DNA of 64,000 nucleotides from Callaeas wilsoni. Its lineage: Eukaryota; Chordata; Aves; Passeriformes; Callaeidae. The notes below the pieces were generated by a model that saw only the letters and a program-made list of their open reading frames with translations, did not search any database and was not told the origin of the DNA. The stretch lies in assembly GCA_013398955.1 (NCBI GenBank), contig VWPU01017660.1, positions 186,001 to 250,000 on the forward strand, in the 5' to 3' direction. The translations under genes and the position numbers were made by a program. Below, piece by piece: positions 11,601-23,083 of this stretch. Position 1 is the first letter of the stretch; each line of letters opens with the position of its first letter.

Positions 11601-14599
11601 TTTCTGGAAGTTATAAAGAAATGGATTCAAAGGGCCTGGCTTCCTTCGCAGAAGAATTCAGACTACACAACACATCCCACTGACCTCACATTTTTTTAAT
11701 CTACGAAAACAGAGTTATTTCCATGATTGGAAGAGAATGGCCAAGTAAGAAAAAGGTATCCTCTGATAAATGCGATTTCAATAAAGACATAAAAAAAAGG
11801 AACTAAGGGCAAGAGCTACCATAAATAACAGTATTAACTGCATCGAGCTGTTAGTAAAGATCCAGTCAGTGTTTTTTAATACACTCTCTGAATTTTATTT
11901 ACTTAAAAGTGCTGTCCAGCATTTGTTGTACTCCCAGAGTTTTCTAACAGTTTCTGATTTTTGAGTGGATGACATTCTCATTTAGATTAGAGGCCTGAAA
12001 GAATATATGGGAAATCATTAAGTTTTGCAGCAGACCAAAGAAAGAAATCTATGTTTGAACTTTGAAAAATAATAACAAATGATACTCCTAGCAGAAGTGA
12101 TCCATAATGGATGTGAGTTGGGTAAAAATGACCTAATTGCTGACCTAGGGAAAACAGAAACAATACCCGAAGTGTTTATTCCACACAGCAAAGCAGAGAG
12201 AAAGAGATATATAGGGATAATAAACTGATTTGGCAAAATTCATTCCAAATCTATACATGATCAATAAGTGCTTGTGGAAATTGTTGAAATATGAGGTTGC
12301 TGGCATTCAACAAAAAGACATTAATAGACATCTAAGTGGCTAAAATCATTTATTAACAAGGTTGTTTCAGAACCTCATGGCATGACTAAGGCTGTTGGGC
12401 TGGAAGCTCTGCTCCACACTGGCACCAAATATCCATCAGACTTTAAAGGAATTTCCAGAAGTGCCTCTTGTCTGAGCTCAACAAACTCCGGGGCTGGCAC
12501 AAAGGTGCTGACAGGGCACAGAGCCCCTTGGTTTGTCAGGAAGAGGAGGAAGGAAGGGCTCCAAGGGATGAGTTTCAAAGAAGGCCAACAGGACAGCAGA
12601 GAGGCAAAAGTCCTAAAACCAACCAGTTGTTCTGCGTCCAGCTCTTTTGGGAACCTCGAGTGTTCTCCACTTGGAACCCTAAACAAATTTTGTTTCCAAC
12701 TGTTCCTTGGCTGTCCCCTGCTCACCTCAAACTACTGGAAAAGAATAAATTCATTTATCCATTCAATAAAGAGCTGGGAATGCTGAACCAAGCGGCAGCC
12801 TGACTCCTCCGGGCTCTTATCAACACCCCTGGATCATTTGGGCCAAGAATGAAAGTTGTTGGGGAATGATCACAAGGAGAGGCTTCATGTGAGATGGCTT
12901 CATCTGGGACATCAGTGGAGAGGGGAGTGAATATTTACCTGTCTAAAGAGCAACAAGAAAAATAGTACGTTCCCTTTGCAGTTGCCAGTGATAATGGATG
13001 CTGTGTGAGCTAAAACCCCAGCAGTTAAAAGCTACATTTATTATCACTCTATCTCACACCAGCAAATTTATGATCCCTTCCAGACCTAAAACATCAAAGC
13101 AGAGCAGGAGTCAGAGCCTTTTCAGACTGTTAGGGTTTTTTTTTTTTCCTTCTTCTTCTTTTCACATAGATTGCTTTATTTATTTTTTAAAAGGAGGTGG
13201 GCATTAAAACCAAAATCTGACCTTTGATCCCCTGAGGCAACTCATTACTTACAAGGGCAAATAGGGAGCTGAAAGTTTTTCCTGCATGAAACCGTAAATA
13301 AGTCTTCCATACATCCACAAATCACTCTAGGTTGGTAAAGTAAATAGTAATTGGTGGGTTTCTCCCTAGAGGCAGGTCTGAAGGGGGTTATAGATTAGAG
13401 TTAGGGATTTTTTGCTTAAAAAAAACTTTAGAAACCATGTTTCCCTCAGCTCAGTGCTCCAGATGCTCAGGTAAGACATGAAGCTTTGGAGGAGTGGGTG
13501 TGGGCAGGGGAAAAGTTTGCTGATTTTCTTATGTTTTGTAATTTCTCATGCTGGAGTTTAAGAGATTCACAACTTTAGGGCAAAGGGGAGTATTAAAAAA
13601 AATTAAACGCCAGCTGTGTACAACAGCCTTTTCTGTGTATGACCAACAAGAAAAAGAACTTTTAAAGAACCTTCTTCTCAGCTCCTCCTGCAGCTCCACC
13701 GATTACTGGGAAGGAGTAGCAGACTTGTCTCCCTGCTTTTTTAATGTGTTACTACATCACACATTATCAGCTTTCTCTGTTAGATAAATTTGACCCAAAA
13801 CACACGAACTCTCCCTCACTTCAAACATCTTTTTAGCCATCCCTGTTTCAACCGCTATCAAAATTGTTTTATTCAACAACAGCCATACAGGAATATCTAC
13901 ATAAAAGGAAACTTTCCATTTTGTTACTGCAATGCAGCTGTTACGGCAGCCCAGGGAAAGGAGTGAGAAGCACATTGTTGTTATCAGCACCAGTGGAAAA
14001 GTTCCCGTGCTGGAGCCACTGGACCTGGCTGTCATCAAACCAGGACTGCCCAGGACTGTCGCAGTGCAGGGATTTTCTCTGCTGGGAAGTTCTGCAAGAG
14101 CATGCTGAGAGCATGCCAAAGAAAAGCCATCAAATGCTGATTAGTCCTGTGTAAAACACAATAATCCCAGAAAAAGGGACATGGGACTGTTACACTTTGA
14201 TGAGAGAGGTCAGAGCCATGAGGATAGAGAGAAAACCAGTAGGAAACTGGGAATTTATAAACACAACCGACACATTTCTACCTGCATGAACTGACTGCAG
14301 CCACAGTTATTTGCAAGGAGAAAACTGGTCCCAAGCCTGGTTCTATTTCCAACAAAAACAACAGGTCATAAATCTGTATTTAATAATTGAAACAAATGGC
14401 CTGACTCCCAGCCTGGCTGAGCACTACACAGAGAAGAAACTTAAAATATTGATTGAGACATGGGATTTTTCTACCTGGCCTCTGACTTCTTTGAGACCTT
14501 CAAAGTTCAGTGCTAAAGCCACAGGGAGTTTCATCTTAGACAAGATTATGCAGGAAATTTCTCATGTTTGCCTTCGAGGCTCCTCGGTGCCGGGATCCA
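11601..14599. other. non-coding interval, nothing specific
   Basis: Mostly AT-rich unique DNA. The overlapping frames at 12375-12803 (both strands) and 13757-14154 (both strands) have no recognisable family. A T-rich run occurs at about 13,135-13,185. I recognise no mobile element. Confidence 0.55.
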
Positions 14600-14889
14600 A
14601 AGGAACACCATGGGAACACCATGGGAACACCGAGGGAACACCATGGGAACACCATGGGAACACCAAGGGAACACCATGGGAACACCATGGGAACACTGAG
14701 GGAACACCAAGGGATCACCAAGGGAACACCGAGGGAGCACCGAGGGAACACTGAGGGAACACCGAGGGAACACCAAAGGAGCACCGAGGGAACACCAAGG
14801 GATCACCAAGGGAACACCAAGAGATCACCAAGGGAACACCAAGGGATCACCAAGGGAACATCAAGGGAACACCGAGGGAACACTGAGGG
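14600..14889. repeat. 11-bp minisatellite, about 26 units
   Basis: The unit is GGGAACACC plus two variable bases (AT, GA or AA), with occasional A-to-T or A-to-G changes giving GGGATCACC and GGGAGCACC. The first nine units form a higher-order pattern of three (AT, AT, then GA or AA), a 33-bp super-repeat seen three times; the rest are irregular. Because 11 is not a multiple of 3, one 11-residue peptide pattern appears in every frame. This explains the overlapping long frames on both strands here, which should not be called genes. Confidence 0.93.
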
Positions 14890-15001
14890 CTCAGCAGACA
14901 CAGCACCAGCGGCAGGAGCTGCACTGACCCCCTTCACAGCACCCTCCCTTTTACACTCCCTACATCAGACCCAGCTGGGAAAGGAAATGGCAGGAGCTCA
15001 C
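14873..15001. repeat. duplicated block, copy 1 (129 bp)
   Basis: This block is base-for-base identical to 15003-15131 as far as I can compare. It starts inside the last minisatellite units and runs into single-copy DNA. The two copies are separated only by one N, so the duplicate is probably an artefact of joining overlapping contig ends. Confidence 0.9.
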
Positions 15002-15002
15002 N
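15002..15002. other. single ambiguous base (assembly join)
   Basis: This is the only N in the window, placed exactly between two identical 129-bp blocks. It probably marks an assembly or scaffolding join in which the overlap was not merged. Confidence 0.85.
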
Positions 15003-15131
15003 CGAGGGAACACTGAGGGCTCAGCAGACACAGCACCAGCGGCAGGAGCTGCACTGACCCCCTTCACAGCACCCTCCCTTTTACACTCCCTACATCAGAC
15101 CCAGCTGGGAAAGGAAATGGCAGGAGCTCAC
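15003..15131. repeat. duplicated block, copy 2 (129 bp)
   Basis: The second identical copy of the block at 14873-15001; unique sequence follows from 15132. See the single N at 15002. Confidence 0.9.
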
Positions 15132-15231
15132 CCTACTGAAGCTCGGAGCAGTGGGAACATTTGTTGTTCCACCTCTCTGAGCTCCAGCTTTCCACAAAGG
15201 ATCCGTGTCCTGTGGCAAAGCCATGCAGGAG

Positions 15232-15640
15232 TCCCAGAGTCATTAAGGTTGGAAAAGCCCTCTAAGAACATCAACAGCACTGCCAAGGCCACCACTGACC
15301 CACGTCCCCAAGTGCCACATCCACATGGCTGTTAAATGCCTCCAGGGATGGGACTCCACCACCTCCCTGCGCAGCCCCTTCCAGTGTTTAACAACCTTTT
15401 CCATGCAGAAATTCCTCCTGGTGTCCAGCCTGCCCCTCCCCTGGCACAGCCTGAGGCCGTTCCCTCTCCTCCTGTCCCTGTTCCCTGGGAGCAGAGCCCG
15501 ACCCCCCCGGCTGCCCCCTCCTGTCAGGGAGCTGTGCAGAGCCACAAGGTCCCCCCTGAGCCTCCTTTTCTCCAGGCTGAGCCCCTTCCCAGCTCCCTCA
15601 GCCCCTCCTGGTGCTCCAGACCTCTCCCTGGACCTCTGAA
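15232..15640 (-). mobile_element. CR1 LINE 3' fragment (CR1-X/Y type)
   Basis: Read on the plus strand, this begins with the reverse complement of a CR1 3' tail (AGTCATTAAGGTTGGAAAAG). It continues through the familiar CR1 sequence around GGGACTCCACCACCTCCCTG and CTCCTGGTGCTCCAGACC. The element lies on the minus strand and is 5'-truncated, about 410 bp, as is normal for CR1. The internal frames at 15243-15730 on both strands are repeat-derived. Subfamily assignment is from memory and tentative. Confidence 0.9.
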
Positions 15641-17046
15641 GCTGGGTGGCTGCAGTTCACACACAGAATTAGTCAGGTAAAACAAGCCAAGAATTGGTTT
15701 TAATAAACTGGGTTGAAAAACACCATCCATTCCAAGTATGCTTCACAAGGAGTTCAGTCACCCCTTCTGAAATAATGGCTATGCAGGCCTTTATTTTTTA
15801 ACTATTTAACAATAAAGTGATTTATTTTCAATCTCCCAGTTGAATCAGGAAATTGTTGCTATTCCCAGACAGGGAACAGAGACAAAGGAAGATTAAACAC
15901 CCAAATATCACACCAGAAGCCTTTGGCAGAGTAGGAAACTGAACTCACCCCTCCTTTCTGAAACGTAGCTCAGCTTCTTAACCATCAGCCCATCATTCCA
16001 GCCTCACGTGATGGGGAGACACAAACCCTTCTGCAGGGCTCCAAAGCACAAAGGCAGCAGCCAGTAAAAGATTCCTGCTGGCCCAGGCTCAGATCCTGTC
16101 TGGACTGAGGGAACAGGTTTCTGGTTTCAAAAGGAGCAGAGTTGAATTTGCTTTCCTTCAGTTGCTACCTTTTTAACAAAACAGAGATTTTTCTCCAGCA
16201 AGTAAAGCCATAAATCAGGACATCTCCTGAGGTTCTTTTTTTCTTTTTTTTTCCTTTTTTTTTTTTCTAGTTAGTGTGCCTTGCCTCCCCTTTCCATCCC
16301 TCCAGACTTACTTCATAAACATTAGCTTTCAAGCATCTCTTCCCCCAGAGGACATATCATAAACATCATGTTAAATATTTAGAACAGGAAACCACCTCAC
16401 TTTTCTAGCTACATAAAAGCTATCTTGGGAGGGTGCATTTTCTGTTCTTATGGCTTTTATTTATTTATTTCCTGGTGTAGATCAGTCCAATAATCACTAC
16501 ATTTACCAGGGATGTGTGACAACAGTGTTAAGAAGTTCCCCAGTACCTGGGCAAAGGAAAATACTACAGGATACTTCAGGGATATGCATTTCCAAAGCCT
16601 CCTGCTCCTTGTGGGACTTTCCCAGCACTTGGACAGTCACTGGTGCAACTACAGAGTTGGGAAGAGGGACTCAGCTATAACAAACCTTGCAGCATTCCCA
16701 TCATCCACTTTAATTTCCAGCTTGTTTTCCTTAACTCCTCCGAGTGTCCCCAGAAACCACTAAGTTAACACACAGCAAAGATATTTAATAACAGCCAGGC
16801 ACTAAACACCACTGAGCACCATAAACACTGGCAGCTCCAACCTTGGTTCAAAGCCAGAGGGAGTCAAAGGTATATGGCACAAAAGCCTTTTTGACAACTC
16901 TCCTGTGAAATGCCTCGTGCCCTCGCCCTGGCTGGATTTATTCATTCAGAGCCAAGGAAAAGGCTCCAGTCCCATTTTCAGGCTGTCCCATCCTCATCTG
17001 CACCGTCCCTGTCATTCGGGACTTTGGGCAACTCCAACATTGTCTG
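15641..17046. other. non-coding interval
   Basis: Unique-looking DNA. The only low-complexity item is an impure poly(T) run at about 16232-16267. There is no convincing gene; frames at 16450-16763 (+) overlap each other without recognisable content. Confidence 0.55.
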
Positions 17047-17176
17047 AGAAAGGGGAAATCTAGGGTAGATATATGGAAAAAATCATTCCTTGTGAGGGTG
17101 GGGAGGCCCTGGCACAGGTTCCCAGAGAAGCTGTGGCTGCCCCATCCCTGGAAGTGTCCAAGGCCAGATTGGACCA
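17047..17176 (+). mobile_element. CR1 LINE internal fragment
   Basis: The segment matches the CR1 stretch leading to the 3' UTR: GGGGAAATCTAGGGTAGAT, then GAGGGTGGGGAGGCCCTGG and CTGGAAGTGTCCAAGGCCAG. It stops before the usual 3' tail. A CR1 copy missing its 3' end is unusual, since truncation is normally at the 5' end, so a later deletion or rearrangement is implied. Confidence 0.85.
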
Positions 17177-17450
17177 TGGCCATGCCTTCCACACCCTCCA
17201 GGAATTTTGTTCAGTCTCCCTTTGAAAACTCCCACCAGTATAGAGACTCCTCCAGCAGGCAAACGCCTGCCCAGAAAAACTTCCCCTTTCCACATCAAGT
17301 CACCATTCTCAGCTGTTCTTGCAGCCTCTTACTCTGTCCACACTGCTCATCTAAACTGAATCTCCTGAACTCAAAACTCTTCCTCAGAAGTTCGGCTTTG
17401 CAGACCTTTAACACTAATTTACTTTCTCCTAAGCTTCCAGTTTTTGGTAA
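17177..17450 (-). mobile_element. possible old CR1 fragment, minus strand
   Basis: Sequence directly after the truncated plus-strand CR1 weakly resembles inverted, diverged CR1. Examples are CTCTTCCTCAGAAGTTCGGC and TTTGCAGACCTTTAACAC, similar to CR1 segments about shallow fragments and 'clipped' text. If true, two CR1 copies lie in opposite orientation at one junction. The similarity is too degraded for certainty by eye. Confidence 0.3.
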
Positions 17451-19133
17451 CAGGCTGCCCCAAATGTGATGCAATTGTTCAAGCAGAATCTAAAGTACCA
17501 AAGCCACGGAGGAAAGAAAGAAATAATCAGCACTGCAGCCCCCAAAACACTTTTTTCTTTCACAGCACATTGCAAGGCCACAGTAATTCATTCTCCACCC
17601 TTACCCCCTTCATTCTGCCTGGCTGAAACTCAGTCCAGCTTCAGGGGAAGGCAGTGCAACGGTCTGGCAAACCATAATGTCCTGCTTCAGTCCTATTTTG
17701 AAGATTTAAAAGGTGCAAAGGGCTTGATGTTGCCTTTTCAGACGTGGACAAATCTCACCCATTGTACAAAGGTGAATCAAATTTTCAATGATGCAAACTG
17801 GAAATGCTTGCCAAGTATGCGTGCAAGAGAAAGAAAAACAAAGATCATAAAGATTTATAGATTGCTTTAAAATGCATTCACCCTAAACCATGAGCTGCTC
17901 TGAAAAGCACTACCAACCTGGCTGAGAAGTTGTACTTACATGAAGGACTCACTCTGCTGGAACGAGTGCTTTTGTGAAGATCGACAGAATTAACGAGCTA
18001 AAAACTTCAGGGTATTAGTTCAGTACCTCACAACAACAATAAAATTAAAAGTTTTGTGTCTTTGATTTATATGTTTAAAATTAAGAGGGATATTGCAGGC
18101 TCTAAGGGCATGTGGGAACACAGTGCTCCAGCTCTTTATGCTCGTGCCTGACACTTCTCACAGAATTATACTGCCTGGTTTCTGAGGGGTTCCACCTCTG
18201 CCACTCCAAAAACAGAAACCCAGCAGGGCAAAACTTCCGTTGTGCAAGGCTCTAGATCTACTTTAACCAAACTCCAAGCTGGAACAGAGCTAAAAACCCT
18301 CTTTCCAAGAACAAATCCCCTTGCCACAGCCCTACTGCTTCCAGCTTTTTGTTAGGCTAAAAATGAGGAGAAACTGCAGTCTCTGTAGCATTACAGGCAC
18401 GTCCACTTCCACTGAAGTGCGGCCATGGATAGAAGTGTGTGAAAATACAACAAGCAAACATCAAAAAACAACAGCAGATCATATTTTGAGATCAGTTTGT
18501 CTCGGGCAGGAGGGCTGAGGCTGGTTCTAATTTGAATCGAACCAGTTGGCCAGGCTCTACCTTGTATATTATCTTTGGAATGTGAGTCATTTTGTTGGCT
18601 TAGTTATTTCTTCTTCTGTAACATGGCACTCCTGACTGCAGCGGTATGTGGGAGCTATTTTTATTGGGTAGTAGTGAAAGGAAGTGATGGATAGAGCTGG
18701 TTGGGAACATTTCAACATTTTTTCATTAGAATTTCCTAGCTGCTCCAGTGTGAAATTGTTCACTCTGAAGTAGCTGGTTCCAGATAATCTTTTAATTTGA
18801 AAACATTATCATAAAAGAAAATTTTCAAAATAGCCCATTTTGGTGTTTTGAACCAGAAACTTTCAACTGCTTTGGGACCAAAATAATTGAATTTTGACCT
18901 TAAAAGAAGAAAATTAAGCTGAAATGTTATTGGAGCCAGGCCTGATGAAGGAGCCATCCGAAGCCTGCAAAGCCAAGTCTTTTCCCTGCACAAGTATGCA
19001 CTTGATTTTTTTTTTCCTTTAGATTTTAACCTCTCTAAAGTTTTCAAGGCTTTGGCTTTTCCTCTCAATTCAAAACAGTAGCTCCTTTTTCATCGCCTCT
19101 TCAAGAATTTCAGGAACATCAAAACCTTCCACG
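17451..19133. other. non-coding interval, nothing specific
   Basis: AT-rich unique DNA. A minus-strand donor-like GTAAGT sits near 17,932-17,937, but without a good acceptor. The 102-codon Lys-rich frame at 18760-19068 (-) has no recognised family. Confidence 0.55.
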
Positions 19134-19160
19134 TTTTTTCTTTTTTTTTTTTTTTTTTTT
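19134..19160 (-). repeat. poly(T) run, minus-strand poly(A) tail candidate
   Basis: T6-C-T20 on the plus strand reads as a 20-A tract on the minus strand. Sequence immediately 5' on the minus strand (19161-19330) is non-repetitive and could be the 3' end of a retroposed transcript. No clear target-site duplication was found, so a simple homopolymer is equally possible. Confidence 0.5.
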
Positions 19161-19783
19161 GAGCAGAGCAAGCAGCACACTGTATGAGCAAGGGCTTGGA
19201 AAGGCAGAATCCCTGGAACACCTCCTGATCGAGGTCCTCCTGGTACCGCAGCCTGCAGTCCCTACGTGATGTGGTCAAATGGAGATGGTAAACCACATGC
19301 TGGAAACCTCCCAGTCCCAGGTGCCCACAAAAGCCAAAAATTAAAAGTGTGTATCCTCAATGGATGACCAGCCACTCCTGAGACCCTGCCTTCCCCTCTG
19401 GGGTTTTCCTAACAGCTTTCACAGGCACGGCCAGCTACAACTTAAGCAAAGCTGGCCAGTGATCTAGGAAACTCTTCAATTATAGATGAGCACCAATAAA
19501 CAGCCAGTGATTTGCTGGAAATTATGAAGTATAAATAATTGAGAAGCAGGGAGTTGGCCCAGAGGTCCCTTCTCTCTTGCTGATTCGTCTTAATGCATTT
19601 CCTTGATGCAGCTCCCTGCTGTGTTCCCAAGGCTGTGGGAGCAGCAGGATAATGGTCCTGGAAGAATATGCTGACCTGCTCGTGCAGAGTTAGAGGTATG
19701 TGAACATCCAGCAGCCTGAAAGGTGCAGCTGAGGAAAGGGGGTTTACCCACCCCACTTCCAGGATGGAAATCAGGGATTTTAC
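19161..19783. other. non-coding interval / candidate downstream intron
   Basis: No repeat is recognised. If the minus-strand exon-like segment at 19784-19936 is real, this would be the start of its downstream intron; its donor reads CAG then GTAAAA. Confidence 0.4.
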
Positions 19784-19936
19784 CTGAGGATTCTCCGGAC
19801 ACAACGGGCAATGGCCTGGCACCAGCTTGTGTGGAAGAACTTCGCTCTGTATTTCCTGCTGCTTCTTCCTGGTGTCATTGAAGAGGAGATTCCACCAGTG
19901 CAGCGCAGGAGCTGCCTGAGGATGCTCTGAGCTGCG
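19784..19936 (-). other. exon-like segment, 153 nt, phase 0/0 (minus)
   Basis: On the minus strand a strong pyrimidine-rich acceptor (CCCTCTCCTCTCCCAG) precedes 153 nt (51 codons) open in phase 0, ending CAG then GTAAAA. The peptide includes LHWWNLLFNDTRKKQQEIQ and ends HCPLCPENPQ, with a natural-looking mix of charged and aromatic residues. A second frame is also open, which weakens a coding claim. I do not recognise the protein. It is compatible in phase with the 37-nt segments at 22429-22465 and 23084-23120. It could be a coding or lncRNA exon, or chance. Confidence 0.33.
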
Positions 19937-21484
19937 CTGGGAGAGGAGAGGGTTAACTTGAGATACTGATCTTCCAGCCTGGATAGCTCCGGTCTGCAGT
20001 GGCTTTCCAAAGAGCTGAGTCCCAAATGAGTCTCAGCTCTTGGGGAGGGTGTGAAACCAACCCCAAACACCAGCCCTGCAGCTCAGCAGGACCCAAAGAC
20101 AACAGCACTGCAGTGAAATTCCTCCCTAGGTGAACACTGCTTCACCCAGAGCTTTGCCCTTAAGGCAAAATCCTCTGGGAAAATGGACCACGAGAAAGGA
20201 TGTAATAGAGAGGATAATTTCCTATCTAGAGATAATGAAAAAAGCCAAGGGGATGTACAGCAAGGCCCACAAAGGACACCTCCCCATGCTAATCATGGCT
20301 GACTCCAAGGGAATTTCGCTGTTAAGACCCATCAGTTAACAGCTGTCTCACGTCTTGATGCTGATGCACTTTTAGTCTGTTTAATAAAACTGTGGATGCT
20401 GCCACAAACCATATAAAATCTTTCATGCTACAAAAATTGAAGTCTCACTGGAGACTGCAATGGTTCCCACTCAGTAACCAACCACTAGGCCATAAGCACA
20501 TTTATCTTCATGACCCTTAAATGTGTCACCACTAACTTTAATGAAAATCTTTGGGCTTTTGCACTGAAAATGAAATGTCTGACCTGTCTGAGGTGTAAAA
20601 GATGGGAACCAGGAAAGAAAATGCTGGAAGATAAAAAAAGAAGGTGCTTCATCAGAAGACTTTCAAAGCTGCTAAGGACACTGGCAATTAAAGCATGGGA
20701 TGAGTCAGGCCTAACTCAGATGTCTGAACGAAGGTTCAGAGCTAATTCCCCTCTATTTTCCCCATTGCCTTGGTAAATGAGCAGTTTAAATTCTTGTAAA
20801 ATACATATTTAAGACAGGGCAGGCAAAGTGTCCTCTGGACATGCCAGGCTGTCCCCACTGACTCAAAAGAAATGCCACAAAAATACTCAGTTTGACTTTG
20901 AATTTTATCAGGTAAAGGAGGACAGCAAACAGATTATCTAAATACTCTTGAGACACTTTTTCAGTTCTAACACGACAGAGGGGTGAATGCTGTGCTGCTC
21001 CTTGGCTGTCCATAAAACTCACATCCACTGGGAAAAAGAAGAAAAATGGAAAGAGAGAAGGAAATAAAGAGGGGAAAAAACCCACATATTAAAAAAAGAG
21101 AACCAGAAAGTGAGTGAGAGAGAGGCTGAGGATGGTGACTGCATGTGGCACTCGGGCCCACCTGACTGCAACCCTTCTGTACCAAGGAAAGCTCACCAAA
21201 AAAAGGGAATTTCAAGGCAGTCCATAGGGCAGTAAAAGGGGTTGGCATGTAAGGAGAAAGGACTTCAGAGAAGGTGTTTCCATTCATTTGTGGCATAACA
21301 TTTTTTTATATGAAGATGATGCCAATAACTTTAAAACACCCATCATCTCCTCACCCCATCTACACTGCATGCTGCACACCTCACTGAGCAAACCGAATTC
21401 AGCTCCTTGCCAGCATTTCCGATTACAGCAAAGAGAATCCATCCTGCCCCACAAAGGCAGAAGTGGTGCCTGCCTCCCTCCTGC
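19937..21484. other. non-coding interval, nothing specific
   Basis: No recognised repeat. It contains a purine-rich low-complexity stretch at about 21,030-21,120. Frames at 20510-20776 (+) and 20786-21296 (-) show no known domain. Confidence 0.55.
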
Positions 21485-21600
21485 TCCACGGCTCCGGAGG
21501 AGCCTGGGAAGGGAGCGGGGCGGCCACGGGAAGCACGGAACGCTCCCGGTGCGAGGAGGTGGCTGCGGAGCGAGCGGGAGCCGGCAGTGTCTCCAAGGCC
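21485..21600. promoter_or_regulatory. CpG-dense patch
   Basis: I count about 13 CpG dinucleotides in roughly 110 GC-rich bases, in a region where CpG is otherwise sparse. It has GGGGCGG-type SP1-like content near 21515. This may be a small CpG island or alternative promoter. It is too short to meet usual island length criteria on its own. Confidence 0.35.
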
Positions 21601-22012
21601 AGCATCAGGGCAGGATGGGCTGATGAAGTCTGAGTAGATGCCACAGCTCGTAGCTTTTAAGATCTCAGTAAGCAGTGTAAAGGGACATGGAACCAGGGCT
21701 CCGTATGCAGATTTTGCTCCATTATGTTTCTGAGCTGTTTTTTCTCTTTTCACTCCCAGCTATGGAAGACGCCAAAGCTGTTAAATATCAAGCGTGTATA
21801 ATGGGAATCCCATAAGCTGGGGGAATGGCCGGGATTCAAGGATATGTCCAGAGCAGAAAAAAAACATATCAGTAAGAAAGGAAAAATAAGAAAGAGAAAT
21901 AAGCATAGAGACGTGGGTGGAGAGGAAAGGGGGGAGAGGGAGAGATCAGACCCATGACTTCTCATCGGTCATTCTGGTTTTTTAGGTCACAGCTTAACGG
22001 CACTGCAAGGAC
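21601..22012. other. non-coding interval with purine-rich run
   Basis: Low-complexity purine-rich DNA spans about 21,850-21,950 (GGAAAAATAAGAAAGAGAAA-like). The complementary pyrimidine run produces the hydrophobic minus-strand frame at 21750-21965, which is an artefact. Confidence 0.55.
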
Positions 22013-22056
22013 TGTTATTATTGTTGCTGTTATTATTGTTATTGTTGTTGTTATTA
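22013..22056. repeat. TTATTG/TTG microsatellite-like repeat
   Basis: An interrupted trinucleotide run of GTT and ATT units (TTATTATTGTTGCTGTTATT and so on) of about 44 bases. Confidence 0.85.
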
Positions 22057-22244
22057 ATTACAGCCCTTATCCTTGGTCCCAAGAATCTTTAAATAACACA
22101 GGTCACTTCACAGCAGAGGCTGCATGTGAGCACACACATTTCAGGGCACAACACGCTCCCAGCCCAGCACCGAGGGAAGGGTCCCTGAGCACCTCACCCT
22201 CCTCTCCTCAGCCCCTCCTACATCCCCTCCACTGCAGGAATCTC

Positions 22245-22392
22245 ACCCTAAACACTGGAAGTGCTAAAGGCCAGGATGGACAGGGCTTGGAGCCACCTGG
22301 TCGAGTGGAAAGTGTCCCTGCCCATGGCAGGGAGGCTGGAATTGGATGAGCTTCGGGGTCCCTTCCAACCCAAGCCTTTCTGATTTTCTGAC
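22245..22392 (+). mobile_element. CR1 LINE 3' end
   Basis: It carries the CR1 3' sequence CTAAAGGCCAGGATGGACAG, GTGTCCCTGCCCATGGCAGG and GGTCCCTTCCAACCC, then a decayed octamer tail. It is 5'-truncated and about 150 bp. Minus-strand frames over it are shadows. Confidence 0.9.
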
Positions 22393-22428
22393 AGCAAAGT
22401 GCTTCCAGAAGCTGCACCTCGTACTCAC

Positions 22429-22465
22429 ACACATTTTGTAATCCTGCAGCAGAACCGGCACCACT
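22429..22465 (-). other. exon-like segment, 37 nt (minus)
   Basis: On the minus strand a long T-rich tract (the poly-A near 22488-22498 on plus) leads to the acceptor CCATCCAG. Next come 37 nt and then a consensus-like donor (TGT then GTGAGT). After one phase-completing base the open frame reads VVPVLLQDYKMC. It would follow the 37-nt segment at 23084-23120 in frame and hand over in phase 0 to the 153-nt segment at 19784-19936. It lies beside a CR1 copy, so the acceptor's pyrimidine tract may be of repeat origin. Confidence 0.28.
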
Positions 22466-23083
22466 CTGGATGGATAAAACAACCGGAAAAAAAAAAAGAG
22501 AAAAGGCTCTTCCCTTCTCGTTCCAGCTTATTTGGCTTTGTGTGGTAAAAATTATGCAACGAGATGAGGGCAGGGGAAGGAAAAACCAATTTTATTTCCT
22601 CAGCCACTTATCTAGGCAATATCAGCAAATGCAGCTTTGCTCAAGGTTATCAACAGTCAGAAGGAGGTTCCCCCTGTACAACATTTCAGATCCTGCTGGT
22701 TCGCTCCCTTTGCACAGGTAAAGCTGAGGTGAGGTTGCTGCTGAGCCCCAGGTGAGGCTGAGCTCAGCACAGCTCTTATCAAACAAGGCACTGTTTCCCC
22801 TCCATCAGTGTGAAATCCCACTGGCTGAGGCCTGAGGGGCAGCACCAAGGCTTGGTTCTGGAAGTGGTTTGAATCTTGCACAACAACAGAAAGATGAGAA
22901 GAAAGCACCAAAAAAAGCTGCATCACCCCATACAGCCTCAAATTCATAATGAAGTTTTAGGAGGTAAAAAACCACTTTAATGGGAACACAAGGTGCAGAT
23001 AAATAAACTGAAAAGGGATGGACAACTGTATTTAGCAAGTCAGCAAGAATCGTTCCTTCTTCAAAAATCATCTCTTTCCTTAC
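22466..23083. other. non-coding interval / candidate intron
   Basis: No recognised repeat except a short poly(A) at about 22488-22498. It would be intronic if the two flanking minus-strand segments are spliced exons. Confidence 0.4.

Noticed and set aside
14311..15016. Long overlapping frames with an 11-residue peptide repeat on both strands
   Set aside because: They are produced by the 11-bp minisatellite, which cycles through all frames, and one of them crosses the N. Not genes.
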